Shown here in pieces: positions 42,001-53,825 of a DNA stretch of 64,000 nucleotides; the stretch's first letter is position 1; each line of letters opens with the position of its first letter. The position numbers were made by a program, and so were the translations under genes. Origin of the DNA: Dimorphilus gyrociliatus (Eukaryota > Annelida > Polychaeta > Dinophilidae); contig CAJFCJ010000012.1 of the NCBI GenBank assembly GCA_904063045.1, positions 2,170,001 to 2,234,000 on the forward strand, written 5' to 3'. The notes beneath the pieces were generated by a model. That model saw only the letters and a program-made list of their open reading frames with translations, had not been told where the DNA came from and ran no database searches.

Positions 42001-43664
42001 AGAAAAAGATTAGTGAATACGTCTAAAGAATAGAAATGTCAATTAGAGGAAATTAAAGAGAAATGTACTAGATAAGATAAAAAGAAAATAAAATATATTG
42101 TAACAATAGGTATTAATGTGAAAAATAAATATCGTACTTAAAATCTACCTTGCGGCTATGATTGTATTACTAAATCTAAGGCGCCAAATTTCTTTTACTA
42201 AACTCCATTTATTGGAATTATACTCTAGTTTCCCATTAATTATCTAAAGTTTCAATTCTAATAGAAGACAGTATCGAAATTCCTTTCTCATTAGCCTCAT
42301 CCTTATTCATTTATTTTTTCATGGTATCCTATTCAGTCGTTTATAAAGATTTTTAGAAAGATATAAAGTTGAGCGAAAATTGAGAGCAGCTATAAAAGTA
42401 CAAAAGGGCGATCACTAGGCAAAGAAAGCGGTAAAATAGCACAAGACCCTATCGCCAATTCAGTACGCCATTAACGACTCTATTGACTCAGTTGTAAAAC
42501 AAGACAACCGGCCTTAATTGCCTACATTAATAAATTAGCAGCCGGAAAATTAAAGCGAGTTACAGCAGATATGTAATACGTAGAAGGGAGATAAAAAAAG
42601 GAGAAAAAAAGAGAACATAGTTAAATAAATAAGAATATAAGTTTTTGTAAAGAGGAGAGATAACTAAATGAAAAATAGACTATTATCAAAATATTTCATT
42701 CTCACTTATTTATTTATAAACTAGCTGTTATAATAAAGTATTTCTTTCCTCCTTTTTTTTTTTTCTCATCACTTCGCTTCCTTCTTCCATCTATCTGTCC
42801 GTTAAATCTGATAGATCTTTTAAGATAAAACATTTAAATTCATCACCCTTATTTATCTTTCATTTCTATCTTTCTCTTTAGTATTAAATTACGGATTTTA
42901 ATTGAACCATTAATATAGCACAATCTAAAGAAATAACATAGGAAAGGGGGCGGAAAGGACCCAGAAATTCGATGCTCTTTCATACTTGAATGATTACTAA
43001 ATTAGAGTATGACAATCATTAGACAGAGAGCCTGATGTCTATATTAAATTTCTCTTTCCCAAATACCAGTTGATTCTATATAACTAAATTCTGTCTTTTA
43101 ATAGTCCTTACCATTCTTTTTATACTTGTAACATACATTACAATGCTGTAAAGTTATATAGTAAGAGAAAAAAAAGTTGGAATAAATATCATCATTTTAC
43201 TTCTTTCTTTGATATATAATTATAATTTATTGATTCTATGAAGTTTTTTATATTGTTAACTCTGCTAGGGCCAAAAAATTATACGTATGTTACATGCTTT
43301 TACAAGAGTTTTTTGGTGTTTTTCATTATTCGTACAAGTATATAAAATACGTATGTTTGTATGTAAGTAAGTTTGTAAGTATGCATGTGTTGTTGTTTGT
43401 TTGTTTGCAGTTTGTCTGCGTGAATGCATATTAATATAATTTATTTCATTCATTATCTATCATATTTTATGTCTCTATTTATGAATACGTAAAATTCATA
43501 TATAGGTGTACTTTTGTATAGGTATAGATACAATGTTTGCTCTTTTTTATGTTACATTACGTAATATACGTTTAACTGCAATATGGCACAATAATTTTGC
43601 AGCACAACAGCAACGAACAACACTATAAACCGCAAAACTGTCGAAAAAAGAATTTGCACAGTTA
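38689..43664. other. Gene-poor region between globin and SOBP
   Basis: 5 kb, AT-rich. It holds a compound TA/GA repeat (39021-39069), CT tracts (about 40295, 40620-40700), TA-rich palindromic stretches near 41660-41810, and a (GTTT)n-like stretch near 43390. An open frame at 39464-39590 (…VIEEPVFPATIYVRTIKND…) has mixed composition but no recognised family and no clear splice partners. I see no other coding evidence. Confidence 0.5.
39021..39069. repeat. (TA)n(GA)n compound microsatellite
   Basis: About 26 bp of TA followed directly by 25 bp of GA. Confidence 0.85.
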
Positions 43665-46600
43665 TCATTTAATAGGTGTTCCCTTATTCGAGCTCGATCC
43701 ATCTAAATCGTTTCTTCTTTCTTGAGGAGCATCTAAAATCATTGCTCTCCTTGCTGAATAAACTCGATGGTCTTGATCGGAAACGGAATTTGTATTTGAT
43801 CGTTTACTTAGATCTATGACGCCCTCTGGTGTTTCTCGAACTTCTTCTTCAGGTTCGCAGCATGCGCATCTTATTTTCTCTGATCCTTCCGAAGTTGTTG
43901 AAACTGATTTACGCCGCTCTGTATGTTTTTCAATTAGATTTTTGAAGGCTTCCGACGGTATAGGTATAGGTATTGGAACTGGAATCGGGAAGAGAAATGG
44001 CATAGGTACAAGTAGTGTACTCGCTGGTATAATAGGAGGTGGGGGAGGAAGTGGAAGTGGAAGAGGTGGAGGTGCTGGTAGAACAGGGAGGGTCCTAATT
44101 TCTTGTTTTTGTCCTTCTTTCGGCTTAATAGTCGGAAGTGGTGTATGCATATCTTGATCACGCATCTGAATAGATTTAAAGTTAGCCTTCCTTGTAATGT
44201 TTTATAATTATTACTCATTTGTTCAATATTACAGACCTTTAGTCTTCTTATATATTCTCGATCGGTCAGTCTGGCACGTTTCTCGGCTAGAACTTTACTA
44301 TTCCTTTCTGAACTTGCTTCTCTCTTTCGTGACGAACCTTTTGCATTTGAAGCGGTTCTATTCCATAATTCCGGAGTAATAATAATTCTATCGTCCTTTT
44401 GCGGTTCAGCTTTATCCTCTTTGGCCGAATTTAAATGTTCTTCTGTTTCACGACAAAATATGTTCATTTTATATTGATTTAGGCAAGATTCAGAGCAAAA
44501 TTGCAATTGTCCATCACATAAATCAACTTTGCAATGGGCCGATTTGGCTCTATGGCACCAATCACAACTTTTCGTTCGCCTAACGCGGTCATCATCTGAA
44601 TTCTTACGTGTTCGACCTGAATAAGAGAAAATTCTCGTTATCGCCTAAAGATTCTGTTTTATTCCTGCCTCTTTTTTAAAGCCCAAACAAGTAAAAACAA
44701 GAATGACCTAACTTTTGTTGACAATGTAAGGAAAGAGTTTACTAGGAAAATGATTCTTTAATAGCAAATGAAATTTAGTAGCTAGCTGACTTATCTGAAT
44801 GGAATAACAGAGCAAATAAGCTATCATACATTAAAATAAGGACGAAGAGAAATGAGATAGTAATGAGACCGAGAGAGAGAGAGAGAGAAAGAGCGATTGC
44901 AGGTACAGTATATACTGTATATACATATATATTCGTATATACGTGCCAGGGATTTATTCCAGAAAAAGATGGATAGAAAAAGAGAATAATAGAATTGAGA
45001 TAGTAGCAAAAGTTGCAAGCATTTTCTTTCTGAAGTAAATTCTTTATACAATATTCAACCGGAAAATAATTTGGAAAGGAGGAAACGGAAATGTTGAAAG
45101 GAAAGTAATAAAATAATATAGGTATTAAATGAATTTTTAGTAGATTGGAAGAATCGATTAAATATATATTGCAGCTATTGAACAGTTCATCCCTTTGTTT
45201 TGTTAGCATGGTGTCTTCGTAAACTGAAAAAAGTTCACTTTCATGATAAATTAATTTGTCACCTCTGCTCTAGTTTCGGGATTGTGTTCGTACTAGAGAA
45301 TACTTATATCTTAATTTGTTTTCTTCTAGAATTATTTGAAAGGATTAAAGGATTTAATAAATAAATAGATACACTATCTGAAACAAACTGGGAAAAAAAT
45401 CAATGAAGACGACGCCCGCTGACGCCGGAGATCGAATTACTCTATTTAGAAAAGCGTCTACGATTTCAAGACCGCTTATTGGAAAAAGTATACGGCTACG
45501 CCAACCTCGATATTTTTACCAACAGATCTGGATTTTCGACGCTTTAAAACAAAACTGTTAAGAGACTCAGGGTCAGGTCACGTGATATCGTTATACAATA
45601 CGATTGGCTAATTAAGCGTCACGTGACGCAAAAACGCACTATTTGAATTGAGGCCTAGAAGGCCCCCGGTGAAAATGGATTTTAGGGATCGGATTTCGGC
45701 GCGTTCGAATTCGATTAAATGCATAGGGATTTTTTTCATATATATAAATAATATATTATATACATATATAGTAAATATGTATGTAAATTTCCTTATTCTT
45801 TGTCTTAGATTAGTCAAATATGCATTTCTTGACTCATAACTTAACTAATTAACTTATTAATTAATAAATTAAAAATCTTGAATTTAATAAATAATTCTTT
45901 CATTTATATTTTCTTAAATTTACTAAAAAGTTTGTAAAGTTTTCAAAAACCTAGGCAGGAAAAGCGAAAAAAGTTCAATAAGTAACTGGTATCAAATTGA
46001 TACAAACTCGCCAAAACAGCTTCAATTTCAATAAAAAAAAAACTATTAAATATAAGAAACACTTGATGAAATTTATATGTATCCAATGTGCAAATTTAGA
46101 TGTATAAAGTGAAATTCAAATATACTATATATATATATATATATATTTATATAATGTATATGCAAATTATTTTACAGGCACTTTATACTTTTAAAATTGT
46201 AAAGTGAATAATACCATTTGAAAAAAGAAAATATGCATCTTTAATTACAAGAAACTTGTAGAAACGGTTTTTAACCTAGATGAATATTGATCATGATAAT
46301 TCAAAACGTAAGCTCATCTTCACGACTTCAGACCGTTTGACTTAGCTCTGCAGAAATCGATCACGACTTCTTGTATTTTAATTGAAGATCGTGCAAGGAA
46401 AATATCTCTGATTTGGGCATGTTTATTAAGCACGTTAATCGTGTAGCTAGTATTGTTTTTCGTTAAACAATTTGATATAATTCCGGTCAAAAATATCCGC
46501 CCCAAAACAAAAAGAAAATAAAGAATGTATATCTAATATCTAGGCTTCTCCTCTTTACTTTTATTCTCTTTCATCTTTAAAGAAATACATAAATATTATC

Positions 46601-49129
46601 AACAGGAAAAAATAAAAAAAATTGGAAAGACACGTGACTACAATGTAGTCGGCGATGTTTATCTCGCCTCCGGCTCTTTTATACAGTATACTTGATCCCG
46701 TGTTGCACATCTATACAGAACTACTGGCTCGAAATATGAACCAAGTTGAAAACATACTATATATAATCCAACTCTTTTATCCCATCTTCTAACCTTAATA
46801 CAGTATTACCTTAGACTCTTTGAGCTTTATCTTTTTTTCATCATACTTCATTTGATAGAAGATAAATTAATAAGATGAGAAAAGTCTAATAAGAAAATGT
46901 GAACAAAATCGTTGGAAGAAAAGGAGAAGGAGAAGTAATAGTAGTAGTTATAGGAGTATTAGTAGAATAGGAATAGGTAGAGGAGGAGGAGGAGGAGGAG
47001 GAGGATTTTATAATGTTAAAAATGAGTCCTACTGAGGTTAATCGACAAATTTGACATATATTTTTGTCTGATTCTATCTATCTATATATCTCTTTGAAAC
47101 AAGACATTGAAAAGTTTCCGTATTAAGTTTCTTCTATAACAAAGAATTAAAGAAACAACGCAATAAGTAAGACGAATATCTTTAATTATAATAAACTTTT
47201 TTATGACTGTTATAAGATTCCCAATCAAATTTGAAGTTTTTTTAGAAAATTGAGATTAAAAGCGAAAATAAAAAGAAACAAGTCTCTTTTGCACAGATAA
47301 AGATGTCGAAAGGATAAAAGATTCTGCTTTAAATCTTCCCTTATTATACCCTCTCATCAAGTGTTATCTAATTACACAAATGACCTTTAACTCACCTTCG
47401 TTCTCTTGCTTATCAGCTGCATCGTAACCGTACCATTTTGCCAGTAATTCGTTCATAGTCGTCTCGGCATAATCCTATTTTTTAAATAAAAAAACGACTA
47501 TCATTCTAAAAAGGAATTCTCCAGAAACCGAATCCGGCATTGTACAGTGCCTATTAAATACGTAATACGAGCGTAGCGTATCTGTAAATATACGCTTTGT
47601 AATCCTAAACGATGGTTTCAAATTTCAATAAAATATATAAAAGCAAGCCGACCAGAGGATATATTTCTCTATTGCGCATGCGTAGACTTATATAAGCCCT
47701 GCCTAACTGTAAACTATACACGGTACTGAACGTTATCGCGTTACGTTATCTAGATACGTTAGCACATATGTTCGATTACTTCTTGCTCGTTTCGACTATC
47801 GGACGTTTCTTTTTAGCCTTATCAAAAGTTTCTCTTACCAATACCTCTTCTCCTTTACGCCCTTTTACTCCCAAAGCTCCAACCCCCTCCTCATCCTTCA
47901 ATCATCAACGCCATCTAGATTAGAAGTAAATAGCCTGATAATTCGCGTACTATGCGCTCTATATTTCACGAAACAAGTACTGAACCAAGAAAACAGTTTT
48001 AGAAAGATGCGAGTTGTAGTTTGAGAACCAATAAAAAAGAGGTTATAGGCCGAAAAGCAACATCTAACCTCTTCTTTTAAAAACAGCAAAATATTTGCAT
48101 TTTTAAACATTCTTTGCTTTAAAATGTATGTAAAGCCGAAAAATCTATATTTATTAAGACAAATATTTTAACTATAAACCTTATCTTACAAAGTAAAAAG
48201 AAAATGATATTAAATTATCAAAATTCCATTCTTTCGCTTATTTTTCAACTTTTTTAATTGAAGGAGAAAGGGAAGAAAGACGTAACTTCCTAATTATATC
48301 CATAAATATATATATCTATGTATATGTGCGTATCTATTTATATTGTTTATTATATGGTAAATGTATATACGGTATACTTATTTAGGGGTAATGAACAGTT
48401 TTGTATCCAACTATTAAGAATCTCCTAATGATTGCAGTACACTTTCTTTTCCAGTTTTTTGTGCGTTATTATCATTAGCATATAGTACATATATTTAAAT
48501 ATTATATTTATGCTAATAATACCAATAATAAGCCTAATAGTCTTTCGATAGAAGAGCTACTTATTTATTAAATCATTAAAAATGATAAAATATCTCTTTT
48601 ATTAAAATGAACAGAGTAAAAAGGGAAAGATCTTGGTAAGAAGACAGGTTTCCATTTTACTCTCTATTATTTAACTATTTAATACTATTTGTTTTCTTTT
48701 ATATAAGAAATTAAATTAATATCTGCTTCTTTCGGTAAATCAAAACATTCTCTTTTAGGGGGAATATCTTTCAATAGAAATTATTATTAGCGCCATCTGT
48801 AATTGAAATAAGCAGCGCTCTTTTTTCGGTTGGGAACGAATACAGGGAAAATGCGCTTGTAATTTGTGAATGAAAATCATCTTAAAAAGCATAACATTTG
48901 ATTTAAAAAGATAACTTTCACAAACTAGAATCCCTTACTTATTCTTTCAAGTTGTAATATCTCTTCTCTATATATCTTCAATACACGCGGAATTGTTGCA
49001 TAAAAGCCTATTTTAATTAGTTTTTTACTAGGAAATTTAATAGTGGAAATAGAAAAAGACTGTTCAAATTACCTTGATATCGTCCTGGCCTCCAGATTCT
49101 TGCTTAACCTTGAGTTTTTTGGCAGACAT
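43665..49129 (-). CDS. SOBP: Sine oculis-binding protein (SOBP) homolog, short form
   Basis: Nuclear protein whose relatives bind Six-family factors. 338 aa from four exons: 49073-49129, 47396-47474, 44237-44616, 43665-44165; phases exact. Conserved blocks: ETTMNELLAKWYGYD near the N-terminus; an FCS-type zinc finger (SCDWCHRAK ... LQFCSESCLNQYKMNIF); ITPELWN; the Pro-rich run with LLVPMPFLFPIPVPIPIPIP; and a SUMO-interacting motif GVIDLSKR. An in-frame TAG directly precedes the ATG, which fixes the start. Vertebrate SOBP has about 870 aa and two FCS fingers; here exon 2 joins directly in phase to the exon with the second finger, so the first is absent unless an exon was missed in the 2.8-kb intron. 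CACCAGAGGGCGTC in the last exon is coding. Confidence 0.9.
44904..44919. repeat. TACAGTATATACTGTA perfect palindrome
   Basis: Two overlapping, opposed copies of the dispersed 9-mer form a 16-bp perfect palindrome. Confidence 0.8.
45578..45629. promoter_or_regulatory. Paired CACGTG palindromes flanking an inverted CCAAT
   Basis: TCACGTGA at 45578-45585 and the 14-bp perfect palindrome GCGTCACGTGACGC at 45616-45629, with GATTGGCTAATTA between them (45602-45614). The island is clearly richer in G+C than its surroundings. It may be an internal promoter or enhancer inside the SOBP intron. Confidence 0.4.
46981..47004. repeat. (GGA)n microsatellite
   Basis: Eight tandem AGG/GGA units in an SOBP intron. 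Confidence 0.85.
47475..49072 (-). other. First intron of SOBP
   Basis: 1.6 kb of AT-rich DNA without recognisable exons. It contains two AGATGGCG motifs on the minus strand (47909-47916 and 48791-48798) and short TA-rich palindromes near 48305-48375. Confidence 0.55.
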
Positions 49130-50922
49130 CTATTTAGTTTACTTGAAAAGATAAAGTGAAGAGTATACTGTGCCACAAACTCCCTCAGACTGAGCATATT
49201 GACTAGCAACCGGAGCTTGCTGCTAACCTGATACGTCGGATCGGGTGTCGACTGCACGAGCGCCGCTCTTCTTTTGTTGCTGCACCTTCTCATCCGATTC
49301 AGGCTAGCAGAGTTGGGATTTTTGGTGGGAATCTGTATTTTTTTCATTTTGTTTTTCATTTTTTAACGTCCGTTCTGCAATCTCTTCTTTCCCTTGGTGC
49401 CATAAGCCTATCTCTCGTTCAAACCTTTTAAGTAGCTATTTACTTGTTTAACTTTTTTCTCTGCTCTTCTTCTATAGTTTCTTTCGCTCACTCCCTCACT
49501 CACTCTCTCTCTCTCTCTCTTTCCCTTCCTCTCTATCTCTCTATCTATCTCTCTCGCTATCCCTCTTCTTACTCACTCTCTCTCTCTCTCTCTCTCTTAC
49601 TCTCTCAATCTTTCGCTACACATATACAGTGTATATATATATATACATATCAAATATAAATATATAGCATTCTATATATCTAATACATATATATGTCTTA
49701 TTGTCTTCTTTTGCTCCCACTCATTCTCTATACGTATCTATTTGTTAATTATTTGTTAAGACATTTTTTCGTAAATCTTACTCCTCCCATCTTCTATCTA
49801 TGTCACGTCTACCCCTTTCTACATAAGTTCGCCTGCCCTTTGTGCTTCTCTCCCATATTTCCTAATCGTGTTACTTCTACTGAATCCTCATCTTTCAATA
49901 AAATGTGTTCAAGGTCAGAATACATGGCCAAATAATTTTCTCTCTTTGATAATTGGGCTAAGATTTAAATTGTTGTGCAGAATGCATCTCTATACACAAG
50001 CTACCGATATATTATTTCCTTAATTCAAGGGGGATGGTCATTCAACTGAACTGGTAAAGACGGCTGTTCCTCTGGCCTGAATGGTTTAATAAAACATCTG
50101 CTTTCTCCGTCCATCCCGCCTTCTGGCGCCATCTATCCAAGGTAAGAAAACCCTTGTTGTTATATTGCCCCTGATCCTTGAGGATACATGGAAAAAAATT
50201 ATAAAATTGTTAGGCAGATGAATTAGATAGAGATCAAAGATCGTCTTTGAATTCTCCTTTCTTTACAATAGTATAGTTCGATTCTTTTTGGATATCGGAT
50301 ATCGGATTTCTAGCAGTTTATATTGTGTCGACTGGCCTTAATCAGTGATTAATAAAAAAAAGCAGTTGAATAATTCTTGTTATTGTAATAGTTGTAATTT
50401 TAGCGGGGTACATCTTACTATTACATTACTTTCACAAATTTTCTTAACCGATAGATGTCAGGATTAACAATTACAAGAGGGCGCAATACAAATAAATATC
50501 CCATTCTTGAATATCCTCGTTAGCAACAGAAGATCAATAATCGATGGGGTTTTGGATATATTCTCAGCGATAGGCTTAAAGTCTTCTGTCCAATTGAATT
50601 ATTTATAGGCTTGAACATGCGATCTCTATTTGTTGATATTTTGTGATCAAGCCTTGAATTTGCGCTGAGTAAAAAGTATTAAACAAGGTCAAGATTTTGC
50701 TGTTAGTGAGTAAAGTTGACAGTTTTGCAATGGCCATTTGTTGCAAGTAAGAAAGCTGAAAATTAAAATACTTTACCAAAATTGTGACTGCAATAGGAGA
50801 GAAGAGAAGATCCTTAGTAAGAGAGAAAAACTGAAAATCAAATTGGAAAGAGCTGATCACCAAATTTCTTCCCTAAAATAGAAGGATACTTTTAGTTCTA
50901 GTCATCTAATGGGACTTGTGAA
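49130..50922. other. SOBP upstream region and intergenic DNA
   Basis: 1.8 kb. The part next to the SOBP ATG (49165-49290) is GC-richer and is probably its 5' UTR or promoter; a minus-strand frame from 49359 would overlap the SOBP start in another frame if transcribed. A long pyrimidine tract with CT runs covers 49485-49610, and a TA run is near 49627-49645. No other exon seen. Confidence 0.5.
49485..49610. repeat. Long (CT)n / (CTAT)n pyrimidine tract
   Basis: CT, CTAT and CACT units form a compound low-complexity tract; it explains the SLSLSLSL open frame. Confidence 0.85.
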
Positions 50923-50974
50923 ATGGGTTGTGGTTCATCAATTAGTTATGGTAAAGCCATTTTTTTAATGATAG

Positions 50975-51006
<32 letters not shown>

Positions 51007-51592
51007 TTATATATTTGTAACTATTTATAAAGATTAATATATTTCAGAACTTTTCAATATATTCCAAATCTTAATCACTGTATCAATCCTTTTATAATGA
51101 CTTTTTTATGACTTTGTTTTGAAATATCATATCCGTTATCCAGATCCTAATGAAATGTACGGTAAAAAGGAAAGAATACCCTTCGAAAACGTGAAAACTG
51201 AGGAAGAGACGGCTAAGGAAAAAAAAGATAATGACCAAAAAAGTAAAAAAGATGAAGAAAACAAAGGGAATAGTTCAAATTTAGAAAAAAATAGAGATAA
51301 AAAGTCCATATTGAAAGGTGATTTGTCTCTCAGAAATGAAGCTAAGATAAATCGACGAAAGAGTCGAGATCTTCGGCTTAGGAATTGTGAAAACAGAGCT
51401 AAGGTAATATAATTTATGCATAATTTTTATTTATAGATCTTGTATTAACAATTCTTTTTTTAAAATCTATAATTAATATAGATGCTAGTTGATCAATACT
51501 ACGAAGAGAGCGAACGGTTCTCTGTTTCAAATTCAAGAGCAACATCTCGAGTTGAACGAGTTGAAGATATATCTATTCAATCTAACTCTTAG
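50923..51592 (+). CDS. Small protein with N-terminal lipidation signal, unknown function
   Basis: 132 aa from three exons: 50923-50950, 51144-51403, 51482-51592; phases 1 and 0 agree exactly. The N-terminus MGCGSSISY has Gly2 and Ser6 for N-myristoylation and Cys3 for palmitoylation, so the protein is probably tethered to membranes. The middle is highly charged (KTEEETAKEKKDND, then alternating K/E/N), probably disordered or helical. The tail has a basic patch (INRRKSRDLRLRN) and ends SRVERVEDISIQSNS. I do not recognise the family. The acceptor at 51142-51143 was chosen because it restores phase; the frame before it runs into a stop. A TA run lies in intron 1. Confidence 0.6.
50974..51003. 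repeat. (TA)n microsatellite in an intron
   Basis: About 30 bp of TA in the first intron of the small lipid-anchored protein gene. Confidence 0.85.
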
Positions 51593-53241
51593 TATACGTA
51601 AACAATAAAATTAATCAGTTTAACTTGTTCATAACATTATTATAAACGTTTATACCGGTTTTATATCTTGTACAGTTGTTTTTATATGTATTTTCTTTCC
51701 CAATCATATGATTCTAAATGATGATACATATTTTATATCTGAATTTTCCTTTAATTTATTCAAGATTTCTTTTTTTCGCAAGCTTTCGTTAGAGATTAAT
51801 AATAACTGATTTGCAGGGTGAATATTCTTATAAGGGCGAGAAGGGATTGAACTAAAGCTATGGTAGAGCTAATAATAAACTTAGTGCGATATAAAAACGT
51901 GATTAAGACAAACAAATGTCCTTTTTCTATTTCTAAAAAACATATATCTCTTCTGTCCAGTAAAGTAGTAAATATATAATAATAGAGACAATGATCTCTC
52001 ATAATAGTTGAAGTCTTCTGGTAATACAATAACCAATTTAAATGACTCAGATACTAATAAAAAGTAAGTAGTTAGTATGTGTGCATAATATCTGTAATTA
52101 TTTCGTATATTATTTTACTATATAATATAGGCAAAGAATAATTCATTTAAGCCGGATCAGTTCAAGTAAGCATCCTTGTGCTTTAAAGGTTAACAGTATT
52201 AAATAACAAAGCTTTTTAACTGGAATAAACGTAATACGGGACTGTTTATATAGCGCTCTTATATTTCGGTATACGATATTAAAAAAATGATAAAAATAAG
52301 TTATCTTCCTATAATACAGTTTCTGCAAAGTGCAATGAATCGCTTATATAAAAGTTTAATCAGATATTATAGTTTTTAAATAGTATACAAAAAGAACAAA
52401 CTCACGACTTCTTGTTCTAACTTCCTTATTTTAAGAAAGAAGTTTTACGATTTTAGTAAATTACAGAAATTTGCTTTAATTCCTTTTGAAATCTTTTAGC
52501 AAAGGCTTTTTAAGTTAATAATGTCGCGGTAATCCCTGTAGGTTATTTCCTACTGTTTCTTTAGCTTATACATTTACGAAAGAATTCAGAAATCGAAAAG
52601 TAAGAGAGACAGAGAGAGAACACCGGGATTAGAGACTTACTATTAGAGAAAGAGGAAACTACACAGATAGACATACATTGAGAGAAGAAGAGATTTAGTA
52701 GGAAAACAAACAAAGGAAAAGAGAACTAAAAGTTTATTTTCTCTGTTCCTTTTTGTGTCTCTGTCATTCTTAGTTTTCTAGTTTTCTTATTTGTACACTC
52801 TCTCTTTCTCTCCCTCTCCTTTCTTCACCCTACTTTACATAAACCTTTAATTAAAAAAAAGCGTTTTATTACGAATGAATAGAGAGAATTCTTGCCAAGG
52901 TCTTGACTACTATGAGTGCTTTATTTCATGGAAAATGACAAAGAATAGCGTAACATACTGCTATGTTAAATAACGTTTATTTACACAATCGATAATTTAA
53001 TTTAAGAATGTGTGCCAGAAGGCGTACGGTAACTACTTCATATTTGTTTAAGATATTTTGTAATCAAGTGTATTACATTAACCTCCAAAATATTTTTATT
53101 CATTTGTTCAAGTACAGAGGGCGCTTTGTTATTATTAGCCACCACAAAGTAAACTACAATGGAAGTGTTTTATTTTTCTTATAGATAATAGTACAAATAT
53201 TACTGATAATAATGTTCGTTCGTGGATCATACATATATATA

Positions 53242-53276
53242 TATATACTGTACATATACAATATGTACAGTATATA
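53242..53276. repeat. Perfect 16-bp inverted repeat built on TATACTGTA
   Basis: The arms 53242-53257 and 53261-53276 are exact reverse complements with a 3-nt loop. Each arm contains one copy of the dispersed motif. Confidence 0.85.
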
Positions 53277-53754
53277 CATAAATTATCGAAATTAACTCTC
53301 TCTTCTTCATTATTGGACATTCGATCCTTATTATATATCCTTATATGACTTTTATCTTTTAATTGCATGAATTTGTTTAAAATTGCAATATGATCTATTT
53401 ATTTATTACACTAATAACATCTAGCATTAGAAAAAGTGAACAGGATAGTGACCTTAATGCTTTAAATATATAGTTTTGACCAAAATTAATATTAGGAAAT
53501 TGGATACTATTTTTATGAATAAAGTAAATGTATAGGTGTACTCGAGTTGTATTTCAATTATCTTAAATCGCCAGTAAAGTGATCATCTAATTAGGTTATT
53601 AGAGCAGACATTATTTTAATCATTTATCACTTATGGAATAGTAAGAAGGGTCGATTATAGATATAATTATGTAAATGAATTAATAGAATGAAATTACTGC
53701 GAATTCTGTTTCAAGAGTTTCATTTCAAGGTCAATAAATTTGCTACGGAAAATG

Positions 53755-53762
53755 TATATAAA
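53755..53762 (+). promoter_or_regulatory. TATA box of the secreted-peptide gene
   Basis: TATATAAA, 64 nt before the ATG at 53826. Initiation about 30 nt downstream would give a short 5' UTR and exclude the earlier in-frame ATG at 53688. Confidence 0.5.
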
Positions 53763-53825
53763 TGTAAAAAACCCATCTGTGCACAGTACCATTGTCATTT
53801 GGCAGCAAAAACTACAACTTTGAAA

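Larger units (their letters stand above)
44617..47395 (-). other. Second intron of SOBP, with repeats and E-box sites
   Basis: 2.8 kb. It contains a GA run (44870-44885), a 16-bp palindrome of the dispersed motif (44904-44919), a GC-richer island at 45400-45720 with two CACGTG sites, a TA run (about 46125-46146), another TACAGTATA (46682-46690) and a GGA repeat. I looked for the missing first FCS finger of SOBP (CxxC followed by FCxxxC on the minus strand) and did not find it. Confidence 0.55.
51593..53825. other. Intergenic, repeats only
   Basis: 2.2 kb of AT-rich DNA with purine tracts at 52600-52735, pyrimidine tracts near 52795-52830, and the hairpin at 53242-53276. No exon seen. Confidence 0.55.

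Noticed and set aside
43816-44157. Plus-strand frame with Gly-Ile repeats
   Set aside because: Antisense of the SOBP proline-rich exon (PIPIPIP), not a separate gene.
49069-49359. Minus-strand 96-codon frame across the SOBP start
   Set aside because: It is out of frame with the SOBP exon that joins exactly to conserved downstream exons; at most a 5' UTR upstream frame.
49444-49659. Open frame with SLSLSL repeats
   Set aside because: Translation of a CT/CTAT tract; no splice or family support.
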